Source: Aedes albopictus
Lineage: Eukaryota; Arthropoda; Insecta; Diptera; Culicidae
Direction: 5' to 3'
Length of the DNA stretch: 64,000 nucleotides
NCBI RefSeq assembly: GCF_035046485.1
Contig: NC_085137.1
Coordinates: 128,833,703 to 128,897,702, forward strand
The notes below the pieces were generated by a model. The model was not told where the DNA came from, ran no database searches, and saw only the letters and a program-made list of their open reading frames with translations. Of the stretch, positions 21,385 to 31,357 are shown in pieces (the stretch's first letter is position 1; each line of letters begins with the position of its first letter). Both the position numbers and the translations under genes were made by a program.

Positions 21385-24070
21385 TCTTATTAAGAACTTC
21401 TGAAGAAATTCAAACAGAATTTCAGGGCATCCATTCAAATACAAAACTCCTAGAACTTTTTTTCCAGAAAGATTTAGTGATGCCTCCAGCATATCCTCCA
21501 GGGATTCCTCCAGATTTTTTTTCAGAGATGCCTCTAGGATTTTTTTTAAATATTTAGAATTGATTTTTTTTTTCAGAAGATCTCAAAAGGAGTTCCTTCA
21601 GAAATTCTTTCAGGAAGATTCAGGAATGCCTCCTCGAGATACATCAGAGATTCTTCCAGAAGATCCTTCCAAAATTCCCATAGGATGTCCTTCGGAGATT
21701 AGGTTGAGAGGGATTCCTTCTGAAGTTCCTTCAAGAGTTTCTTAAGAGACAAGTTTTCTCAGAGATACCTCCAGGAGATCCTTCAGAAATTCATCAAGAA
21801 TTCCAACAAGGGATTTCTCCTGACATTCTGTAGGGATCGCTCGAGGAGGTCCTTCGGGAATCGCTCCGGAAGATTCTTTCAAGAGGAATCACTAATGCCT
21901 CCTGGAGATCCATCCAGAATTACGTAAAAAGTTTCTTCAGGAATTCCTGCAGGAGGTCCTTAGAAATTAGATTCACTCTGAAGTTCGTACAGGAGTTCTT
22001 ACAGAAATTAGTCCAGGAGCTACCCAGGAGTTCCTTTGGACAATCTTATAGAAGGATCTAAGGATACCTCCAGAAAAATTCAGGGATACCCCCAGATACT
22101 TAAATAGGGATTCCTACATAAGAAAACTTTATAAGATTCCTGCAGGATATCCTTAGGGGATTCCTGGAGAAGTTGATGCCTCCATGAGTTGCATCAGAGA
22201 TCTCTGGAAAAGCTCATTCAGGAATTCCAACAGGAGTTCTTTTAGGGAATCTTGTAGGAGCTCCTTTAATAATATCCTTAGGATTATAATAAGGCATATC
22301 TTTAGGATATTCTTGAGGGATCTTTCATGGAGTTTCTACAAGAATTCCTCCAAAGATTCCATTTGAGAGATTCCGCTGAATATCCTTCGCGGATTTCGCC
22401 TGGAAATCCTTCGAAGATTCCTACCGGAATCCCTTCGGGAAATCCCCCTGGAGTTCCTGCAGGGATTTCTCTTGTAATTTCTTCGAGGATTCCTCCTGTA
22501 CTTTCTTCAGGGGTTCCCCTGGACTTCCTTCGAGGAATTCTTGGAAGTCTTTCGGAAATTCCTCCTGGAATATCTGTGGAGAATCCTCCTATAATTCCTT
22601 CTGGAATTTCTCCTGGAATTCTTTCGAAGATTCCTCTTGGAATTCCTTCGGGGATTCTTCCTAGATTTTCTTTCGGGGTTTCCTCCTAGACTTCCATCTT
22701 GGACACCTCTTGGAATTCCTTCGCGGTTTCTTCCTGGATTTTTTTTTAGAATTCCTTCGAATCCTTTAGAATCTCCTCCTGGTATTATTTCGGGGGATCC
22801 TCATGGAATTCCTCCGGGTATTCCTTTTGGACTTCATGTACAGATTCCTCCTGAACTTCCTTCGGAGTTTTCTCCTGGAACTCTTTTAAGGATTCCTTCT
22901 GGAATTTCTTCAGAGATTCCTCCTAGAATTCATTCTGGAATTCTTTCGAGGATTCCACCTGATATTCTGTCGTGGATTTCTCTTGAAATTTCTTCGGGGT
23001 TTCCTCCTGAAATTTATTTGGTGGTTTCTCTTAGAATTCTTTCGGAAATTCCTCCTGAATTTCCTTCAAGGATTCCTCATGGAATTCCTTCAAGAGTCCT
23101 TTGGTGATTTCTCCTATAAATAACTCCTTCGAAGATTCCTCCAGGAGTTCTTTCGAGGATTTGTCCTGGAATTCCTTCGGAGATTTCTCCTGGACTTCCT
23201 AGGGGGATTCCTCTTGGGATTTCTTCGAGGTTTTCTCTTGAAAATCTTTCGGAGATTCCTTCAGGGGTTCCCACTAGGATTCCTGCAGGGATTGCTTCTG
23301 TAATTTCTTCGGAGATTTCCCCTTTAATTATTTCATGAAATCCTCCTGGAACTCCTTCGGGTATTTCATCTGGACTTCCTTCAGGGATTCCTCCTAGAAT
23401 ACTTTCGGGGATTTATCCTGGAATTCCTTTAGGGATTCCTTCGGTTATTTTTCCTGGAATTGCTTCGAGGATTCCTCTTGGAATTCATTCAGGGTTTCCT
23501 TTTGGACTTCCTTCGAGGAGTCCTCCTGAAATTTCTTCAGTGATTCCTCCTGATTTTCCGTCTTGGATTCTTCCTGAAATTCCCGCGGGAATTCCTCCTG
23601 GAATTTCCTCGGAAATTCCTTTGGAGTTTCCTCTTGAATTTCTTCTTTAAATATCATCGGAGATTCCTGGAATTTCTTCGGGGATATCTCATGAAATTCC
23701 TTCGGGAATTCCTCAAGGATTCCTCCTAGAATTCCTATTAGGTTTCCTTCTGGAATTTTTTCAGTGATTCCTCCTATCAGAAATTTCTCCCAGAACTCCT
23801 TCAGAATTTCCATCTGAGTATTTTTCGTTGATTCCTCCTAGAAATCTTTTGGGGATTCCTCTCGAATTGCTTTAAGAAATCTTTAAGAAATTCCTTTGAG
23901 GATTCCTCCTGGACTTCCTTCATGGATTCATCTTGAAAGTCTTTCCTGAATTTCCATTGGTGATACCTCTTAGAATTCCTTCGGAGATTCCTCCTGAAAT
24001 TCCTTTAGAAATTTCTCATGGAATTCCTGAAAGATTCCTCCAGGAATTCCCACGGGATTTCCTTCTTGAA
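21385..24070. repeat. 2.7-kb array of ~24-bp units
   Basis: Best example of the family. Units look like GATTCCTCCTGGAATTCCTTCGGG with substitutions, mostly 24 bases long, sometimes 23. Because 24 is a multiple of three, open frames show an eight-residue rhythm (IPPGIPSG, at 22327-22689 and 22637-23107) and on the minus strand EFQEESSK-type octads (23445-23813). These are not genes: three or more frames stay open and the units drift freely. Confidence 0.9.
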
Positions 24071-25810
24071 ATGGGTTTCGGTAGGTTTCCTAGTGACCTC
24101 GTTAAACAAAAAATATCGACATTTCGCATCTAGAAGAGTGTACGAGCTGTTTTTGTGAATGTGTAACTGTTGGTGTGGTCTGGAAACTATGCACTTATGA
24201 GTAGGTCTTACACATTCTAGGTTCTGAGCGTCTTAGCGTGAAGAGTATGAAGAATAATAAACTAAAATGTTCCAAAATTGTCGCTCACGTCACTTTGTAG
24301 AAGAACGGCAGAGTAGTATAGTACTAGCAGACATCTTCAGTGTGTAAGTACAAATTTACGATTTGTTACTGTTCTATTAGTTTTATCTTATACAAACACA
24401 AATTTTTCAGCACTGAATTGTTTGTTAATTTAATTTCAAGTTCTTGCCAGACCGATAGCTTAGAATTTGTATTCCGTTCCGATACACAAGCAGACGGGTC
24501 ACCATTGCAGTTTCGGTTTTCTAGCAGTGCAGCACACAAGCCCTACAATTTCCCCATTTGGAGCTCGTTAACTTTTTCGGCAGTCAATCCGCTTCTTGTT
24601 CGTTAGTCTTAGGAAACACAATTTAACCTTTTCCTATTCGGGGATAACTATAGTCCCACCGCCGAGTCGATACGACTCGCTCGGAACTAGTGCCAAGTTT
24701 TGGAGCGCAAACTTTGCAACTGCAGTTTTGCTTGCATCATCGGTTTCCTCCCCCCCCCCCCCCTACGTCCCGTCTATGTAGTTCCGTGTCGAAGTTATCC
24801 TTCCACTCGTGCACAATTGTGGCGTGTCAAGATAATTACATTAATCAAAAAGTTTTCCGTCTGCGCTATAGTTGTTGGGCTGCCGTTGCGTTCTATGATG
24901 TTGACGACGCCGATGAAAAAGTTTCCCATTTTCTAATTTAATTACACGATAAATTGTTGGTTTTAGGGCTTTGCGTTGTGCTCGGCGCAATTGATACCCA
25001 ACTAATTCTCAGTTGGGATTGTGCTTCGTCAGAAGCTTCTTCAAATATTTGATTTCACTCGAACCGTGTCCGAAGAAAATCTCATTCCAGTGCACGTTAT
25101 TTCGCTCCACAGCTACGGTGTTCATCCCGCGCGGATCGCTTAGGGTCCTATATAGCAGGTCCAAAAAAGAGTTTTAATCTGATTTTCATCGTGTCTACCG
25201 TTGTCGTCGAACACTTTCCGATGAGTCATTCCTTCCAGTTCACAAACCCGCCCAAAGAAATTTGATTTTAATTTAAATCAAATAAAACGAAAAATTAACA
25301 GCCCAACAACGTGCGTGTGTGTAGTTGCGGGGTTCTTCTTCATTTCACGGATCGACCCTTTTTCGGTAAGCCTGGCAGATCACGAGTGGCTTTGCGGTCC
25401 ACTCCAAATCGGGAATCGGATCGGATCGATCGATCCCGGTGATGATGATGATGATGATACGGTGGATGCTGCGGCAGCTTCTGCCTGGCCATTGGGTTCT
25501 GACTAATGGCTTTGTGGACTTCGGAGGAGTTCGGAGCTGGTCGAAGGCATGATTAATGATGATCGCGCCGTCGACCGCTCTTGTTTTTGGTCACGGCGTC
25601 CGGGTAGTTTGAGCAGACGACGGGACAACAACGGGAGCCAGGGAATTTGTGTGAAATTAGTTTTATTATGATGCGTCGATGATTTGATGAGGTTTAGTGA
25701 TGTTTTCGATTCGATTTATGAATGTGCGATAAAGAAGGAAAGTTTCGATACAAGAATGCTCATCGCATTAATTAATGGTGACGTAAGTGTTATCCACTTC
25801 GCTTTTTCTT
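24071..25810. other. Unique-looking stretch without a recognised gene
   Basis: Contains a C run at 24752-24765, a (GAT)n run at 25438-25458 and mixed-composition DNA. ORFs at 24340-24606, 24690-24941 and 25315-25506 have no known domain. It could be host upstream or intronic sequence. Confidence 0.35.
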
Positions 25811-26748
25811 CACGGTGTGTCTGGTAGAACAAAATTATTAAAAAAAAATCGGTATCGCTAAAACACCCACCAAACGAAAGCTGAAGGTCCCCCCTTTCAT
25901 TTGAGGCTAAAACAAGAAAGTTCTATCGGCGGTCCTAGAACAATTTTTTTTTTTTCAAAAATTTATTTATATAACGACACATTCCACGCACTTCTACATC
26001 GCGATTTTTGAACTTCATTGAACGATATTTCCGAACTCCTGCTGTCGATTTTGCTTCTTTTTTGCACCAAAATGAAGATAATTACCTATATTCTTCTAAT
26101 AGTACCTGAAACTTTGAAAACTGCTTCTAGAAAGTATCAAATTTCTTGGCGTTCGGTTAAAATTCGTCATTTTTTGCGATGGTGCCCGTTACGCTGTATT
26201 TCTTGTTTTCTTTCGAAGTACAAATGTCCATTTCCCAATTAGAAAGCATTAACTGAATCTTCTATCCAAATCTGATCGTTTGATATGCTGGTTGGTATGT
26301 ATATGACAACATATCAATTTTTGGAAGCAAAAGTTTGATTCTCGCACAAAACGTGACGCGTGGAATGTGTCTAAGACTTGCATTTTCTTCCTTTCAACCT
26401 TGAGTGTAGCCTAATGGGCTCGTATGAGGTCGCTCATTAGTAACGTATCATATTAATAGAGTAAACGGGTAAAAACATATTCAAAATTGTCCATACAAAA
26501 TGTTGCCCAGACAAGTGTAAAAAAATATTTATGGGAGTTGTAATAGAATTTCACCAGTATTTAGGTATGTGTGTTAACCATCTTCTCCTTATTGACATGT
26601 AGAAGAAGTTATTTCGACTGCCGTTCTCCTTGTTTTTATCGACAGTGCCAAATGTTCGAAAAGTTTTACAGTCGTAGTAGGCCATGACTTGGATGTCAAT
26701 AAAAATATAACGATAAACAAAGTAGCTCGGATAAAATGACCACGTTCC

Positions 26749-26976
26749 ATAGGGCTCTGCACTGTTTTGATCTTGTATGGGATTTTGACGTTTCTTGGCC
26801 TTGTTGTTTACAGAATTTCTGTAAGAGTGAAAGGGAAGGAGATAATTTCATGCAGAGCCCTATAGGGCACTGCATGAAATTCTCTCCTTCTCTTTCACTC
26901 TTACAAAAATTTTGTAAACAACAAGGCCAAGAAACGTAAAAAACCCATACAAAATCATAACAATGCAGTGCCTTAT
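26749..26976. mobile_element. Near-palindromic foldback inside the 2.7-kb element
   Basis: Two ~112-bp arms meet at the centre (GAGCCCTATAGGGCACTG near 26855-26872) with almost no loop. Left arm words AGGGCTCTGCACTG and TTCTTGGCCTTGTTGTTTAC pair with GTAAACAACAAGGCCAAGAA and CAATGCAGTGCCTTAT on the right. Transcription would give a long hairpin RNA. It lies within 25811-28551 and so is either nested or part of that element. Confidence 0.85.
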
Positions 26977-27822
26977 CATAGGCCGGTATACGTTCACTTT
27001 GTGCCCCTTTCTGGTACTTGTGAAAGCAATTAACATTTTTCGCTAATTTGAAGGATTGCTGTGTGGTATAGCATTAGGTATTGAATCATAAAAAATAAAA
27101 GAAATTAAATTTCAACATAGCTTTGCTCCAAACTTTTAGAGAAACAACTACGACATGAAATCATAAAGTCACGATGAAAACCGTACCAAGGTATTCGTGT
27201 TGTATTCGAAGAAGCTCAATATCATCGAAGGTAGTTGATATTCACAGATTTAGATATTTGTTTGATATGGCTAAGCATACAAATAAAATACAGAATAAAA
27301 TAGAAAAGTCCAAGGAAAAGTCCCAAGTTGTTTTTATTTGTATTTGCAGGTTATTGATATTATTGAACAACATTTTCTGAAATATACCAGATATAGAAGT
27401 TGGTATTATCCTACGATTATATATCGCAATTACTCATTTAAAGTTTATTCGTTCAATAATGAGATCATACCCTTTAGAATTACTCTCTTTAAGTATAAAT
27501 ATAATTTGAATCTTCTACGCGGAGTATCGATATTTGCTGTAATTGTGAAATATGTAGTGCTGCAAGAACTACAGTTTCTCCTTAATTTAAGAGCAAACGC
27601 GGCAGACCTAGCACTACTACCGATGATGCAAAAAGATAGTGCTCTTTGCAGTTCTGCTAAAGATGCAAAAGGGAGATTTCATGTTTGCATAGAAAATGTA
27701 ATCACTGTACTCCACTCTCCTGCAGTAGTACAGTATATACATTTCTAATACGAAAATATCAGTATTGGACGAGAAAACCGTTTAAGATTTTTCAATGATG
27801 ACGATTATGTTAATGACGGCGC

Positions 27823-27886
27823 TAGTATACCTACTCATACTAAACGATCAAAAAATCTGATCGTTTTGTATGAGTAGGTGGTACTA
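27823..27886. repeat. Short strong hairpin
   Basis: Arms 27823-27850 and 27858-27886 (CCTACTCATACTAAACGATC and GATCGTTTTGTATGAGTAGG) with a 7-base loop. Similar words GAAAATATCAG lie on both sides (about 27752 and 27901), so it may sit at the centre of a small decayed foldback. Confidence 0.7.
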
Positions 27887-28554
27887 ACACTTTTACGACG
27901 AAAATATCAGAGCTTGAATATGGCGTCCTTGGTGATAATTGTAGGAAAAGCACTAATCTACAACTTTGCAGAACCCAACATTTCAATTTTAGGTTTCTGA
28001 ACTGAGTTATTGACAAATGAGTCGAATGATTGCCAGGTGATCGAAAACATCCATGTTTGTCTGTGCTATATCGTGCATTGTTCAATAGAGAAAATAGTAA
28101 AATTCAATAAATAATTGCAATTTTTGTCAAATGCATGCTATAAGGATGAACACAGTGATTTAATAATAATTACGAGTATTAAAGCATGACGCGGTACACA
28201 TGTAAATTGAAATTTGAACTCACTGCCCATAACCACAAAACTGACTACTGTTTACTGGCTTTTTTATTAACATGGGACTATTATGCTTTTGTGGGAAGTA
28301 TAATTAACAACATATAAAAAATCTTCCGTCGGAAAGCCATGTTGGCAATGGTTTTCGTTATTACTTAGTACTTCGAGAAAATTCAAAATAAAAAAAATCA
28401 CACTATTTCAAAAAAAAAATTGTTCTAGAACCGCCGATAGAACTTTCTCATTTAGGTCTCAAATGAAAGGTGGGACCCTTAGCTTTCGTTTGGTGGGTAT
28501 TTTAGCGATACCGATTTTTTTTAAATAATGTTGTCCACCAGACACACCGTGTCT

Positions 28555-28815
28555 TCTTCTTTTTCTTCTGCTTGGCGTAGCGTCCCACCTGGGAAAAACC
28601 ATGCTCCCCAGCTTAGTGTTCCTCGAGAGCTTCCACAGTTATCAACTAAGGGCTTCCTCTGCCAATGACTTTTAGCATGTGTATACCATGTGGGAGGCAC
28701 GTAGATACTCTATGTACTAAGGCATTGACAGAAATTTCTTTAAAAAAATTCCAGGACCGATTGGAAATCGAATCCGTCACCCTCAGCATAGTATTGCTGA
28801 ATACTCACGCCTTTA
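28555..28815 (-). mobile_element. Feilai-like SINE, diverged
   Basis: Follows the layout of the copy at 8114-8391: TTCTGCTTGGCGTAGCGTCC, AGGGCTTCCTCTGCCAATGA, CCATGTGGGAGGCACGTAGA, then the eroded tRNA-like head (GGAAATCGAATCCGTCACCC). It abuts the right end of the 2.7-kb element; the tail may have been inserted at or next to that end. Confidence 0.75.
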
Positions 28816-29454
28816 TAGTGAATATATACAGATGAGGAGATGATACAGTCCGCTCACGAATCAGCCAATCATGCGTATTGTTTACAGATTTTGAGACATA
28901 TTCGCTTGAGATTAACATGCAGTAACGTAAACGAGGACAGCCACGCTTAGTTGTCAACCAATCGGAATGTTATTTCGTGTGCCTCGCTGCGAGGACGGAT
29001 CTCTCTCTGTGACCGAAGTGGTACACCAGTTTGTTCGTTTATTGTGGAACATGTTTATCTTTGATTGTCTTCACTTCTGCTTGGTGAGAGAGCCTGGAGG
29101 GGCTAGGCGTGAACTCTCACTCAGAAGATCTTAGTTCGATTCTTCTGTTAGGATTTTTCAAAGTTTCTCTCAAAAGACGGTGCTAGTTATAGCAATTTTC
29201 TCAACAATCAGCAGTGTAATTTAAGAATCACACATAAATTTCAATCGCTCACGATGGAGGTCAATTTCTTTCATTCATTTCGTCAAAAATTTACAGATTT
29301 TTCGTACTGTGCACCTAAAATAGATTAAAAAGTATTGCGGCAAATTGGACTCAAGCTCACCAGTATCAATCACCATCAACTATCCAAATGGATAAGTTGC
29401 AGTTACCTGAAAACGGAGGAAAAATGGGTTAGTTAAAGTTCAGTTCATGTATGA
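28816..29454. other. Stretch without a recognised gene
   Basis: Includes a dispersed block at 28885-28920 shared with 6290-6330 in reverse, and a box B-like AGTTCGATTCT at about 29131 with a weak tRNA-like context. No coding feature is recognisable. Confidence 0.4.
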
Positions 29455-29807
29455 GACGGGATTGGTAGTCTAATGGATACCTCTTCTGATTCGTATACAG
29501 AAGGTCCTGGGTTCAATTCCTAGCCCGTCCCATTCCTCTTACTTTGTAATCTTTCTAGGTATTTTCTCCCTCCTCGCTACATAAATAACTAATGCGCATT
29601 CTTATGTTCGTTCATAGCCATCGCTATAACCAGGATTCAAATAACCGTTTCACACCCTTTCGACTTTCATTGCACAGTGCTTCTCTATCAGCCTACGCCT
29701 ACGAGTTTACAATCAAGCGAACTGTGTCACATCATCTTCAGAATAGTACAACACACAATTCTTGCACTTTACGCCTGGCATCCATGCACTAATGTGTGAA
29801 CCCTCTG
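29455..29807 (+). mobile_element. tRNA-derived SINE, family B, second copy
   Basis: GACGGGATTGGTAGTCTAAT head, anticodon-arm block CTTCTGATTCGTATACAGAA, box B GGGTTCAATTCC, then a body containing TTCATAGCCATCGCTA and ATCAAGCGAACTGTG and ending TGTGTGAACCCTCTG. It aligns end to end with the minus-strand copy at 11525-11875. Confidence 0.8.
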
Positions 29808-30256
29808 CGAACATAGAGTAAGGTGGGGCAAAAGTTCGAGTGGGGTAAGAGTTTTTTTTAGGGTTTTCAGCTTAATTCAAATGATTTCTTTCGGGTGTCA
29901 AAATTTGTTCGAAGCCTTTTTGAAAAATAGTCTTTCACTCCAAAAATAATAAGAAATTATCAATATTTCCAACAGTTATGACTAAATATTAATTTTTGAT
30001 AAAAAGTTGTAATATGCGATGGCACTTCCAACGCAAGGATTGAAAATGTAGTGAATTCGTATTCGGTATTTCATTTTGCGGCGTAACTAGGTACGTTTTG
30101 AGGATGCTTTAGCATGTACTCGACTAACCTCCTTCGGATGGGATTAGACGAACATCTAACACATACAGTGTTGTGTTTAGAAGAAAGAAGATAACCATGT
30201 GTGACTGTGGAATCGAGTTCAGTTCTATGCCTACTGGCGACGAAAATAGTCGAGTG
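29808..30256. other. Stretch without a recognised gene; GTGGGG(C/T)AA words
   Basis: 29820-29855 contains GTAAGGTGGGGCAAAAG and GTGGGGTAAGAG, reminiscent of the terminus of the TA-duplicating MITE at 14557 but without a partner end. The remainder is AT-rich. Confidence 0.35.
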
Positions 30257-30385
30257 ACTCCATAGCTTGAAGGAATAGAAGCGCCCTTCTAGCGAATTGG
30301 GAGTCGCGAGTTCGAGTCTCACCGGAGTTTGTGGATTCCTTTTCATAATTCGAATCTCAATTTGTTCATCGGGCACATGTTTCTG
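30257..30385 (+). mobile_element. tRNA-like SINE, same short family as 9758
   Basis: ACTCC and GGAGT form acceptor halves around 30257-30328, with box B-like GAGTTCGAGTCTC and the TCTAGCGAAT anticodon-loop block shared with 9811-9820. Downstream TTTTCATAATTCGAATCTCA and CAATTTGT match the equivalent part of the 9758 unit. Confidence 0.55.
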
Positions 30386-30399
30386 TTGCAAACATGGAT

Positions 30400-30651
30400 G
30401 TCAAAGCATTTTCCCCCTATACTAACGGTGGTGAGAGTGGTTTAAGGCTACGCTTTTGTACTGCAGTCGCATTGAAGGGGAAATGCGGAATCTATTTTTA
30501 GATTAGAGGTTCAACAAACTCCCAGTTTCGGGTAAGCGCTTTGAAAAATGCGTTTGGGAGCTAATAACACGTTTTCTATCATTTAGTATTTTTATGTAAC
30601 CGTGATAGATTAAAAATATTGAAAACTTAATTTGTTATCATCTGGTTATGT
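30400..30651 (+). mobile_element. Fragment of the CCCGAGCAAAGACG MITE
   Basis: GAGAGTGGTTTAAGGCTACG, TACTGCAGTCGCATTGAAG and GGAATCTATTTTTAGATT, then TTTGTTATCATCTGGTTATG, match 48240-48460 inside the intact MITE. The match stops at 30651 where a family C SINE begins, so that SINE cut or adjoins it. No terminal repeats remain. Confidence 0.75.
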
Positions 30652-30857
30652 GCCGGGGCCCGTAGCGTAGTGGCTACACGTTCACTTCACAAGTGGATGG
30701 TCGTCATAGGTTCGATCCCAGCCCCGGCACTTGCAATTTTCCGTCAGTTGCTCTTCCCCCCGAGAGCAGCTGACACCTGACCCTCTTCTGAGCATATGCT
30801 TTAACGGACCCGGAAACTTGGATATCGGCTGAATACATTTAGGCGCTGCACAAATTT
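30652..30857 (+). mobile_element. tRNA-derived SINE, family C (Val-like head), second copy
   Basis: GCCGGGG...CCCCGGC acceptor halves pair perfectly, box A TAGCGTAGTGG and box B GGTTCGATCCC are intact, and the anticodon loop TTCACAA in stem TTCAC/GTGGA would present CAC. Body AAACTTGGATATCGGC and 3' end ATTTAGGCGCTGCACAA match the copy at 12383. Confidence 0.85.
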
Positions 30858-31349
30858 AATTTCTGTTTTGTCACCAACCAAAATTGTCGAGATCATGTCG
30901 TTATCTGTAACCAATACGGATAAAAAGTAATCGCCGCGCCCTCATTGTTGCTTGTTATGTGCCTATTATAGTTGGATTATTATCTTCTCTGCGTTCTTTA
31001 CATTGGGCTGCAACCTGGCGTTGGTTCGGTTAGTGAAACCAATACAGAACCCCTATCAGAGAATGTGTCTCCACATTGAAGTCCATTAAGCCTTGGGAGG
31101 TTGAGATGGGGGGTCCTACGAGAAAAAAATCGATCCGGACGAAGTTAAGGGAGCATGAACGTACGGTCCTTAGTTTCGAACAGACACCATTAGAAATGTG
31201 AGATATTTTAACACAACATGCCAATAAATTAGGGATATATTTTTCTTCTACCAAAAGTTAGCAGCAGCTTTGCAAATCATGTCACGTTTTCTTCATACAT
31301 TTGCATGTGTGTGAGATGTCAAAAAGATTTGAGTTATTTAGAAGTAATG
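30858..31349. other. Stretch without a recognised gene
   Basis: No repeat, RNA or coding feature recognised. Confidence 0.4.
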
Positions 31350-31357
31350 CTTCGAGT

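Larger units (their letters stand above)
25811..28551. mobile_element. 2.7-kb element with ~140-bp terminal inverted repeats
   Basis: Left end CACGGTGTGTCTGGTAGAAC at 25811 and right end GACACACCGTG at 28541-28551 are inverted copies that continue for about 140 bp (ATCGGTATCGCTAAAACACC and complement; TTCTATCGGCGGTCCTAGAA and complement). TCTT lies directly outside both ends, a possible 4-bp duplication. The interior (about 2.4 kb) has no recognisable transposase; its longest ORF (27338-27748, 136 codons) is unidentified. Decayed right-end sequence recurs at 44550-44615, so it is a dispersed family. Confidence 0.8.

Noticed and set aside
22327..23107. Overlapping 120- and 156-codon ORFs that look like proline/isoleucine-repeat proteins
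   Set aside because: They are direct readings of a drifting 24-bp tandem array; other frames are also open and no start context or domain is present.
24690..24941. Overlapping ORFs around the poly-C run
   Set aside because: Composition-driven and dependent on an uncertain homopolymer length; no domain.
29455..29530. Possible tRNA gene
   Set aside because: Similarity to the copy at 11525-11875 extends through a ~270-bp body, which marks a SINE; the anticodon loop would be oversized.
29820..29860. Second GGGGTAAG-type MITE
   Set aside because: Only one end-like word cluster is visible and no inverted partner was found within several hundred bases.
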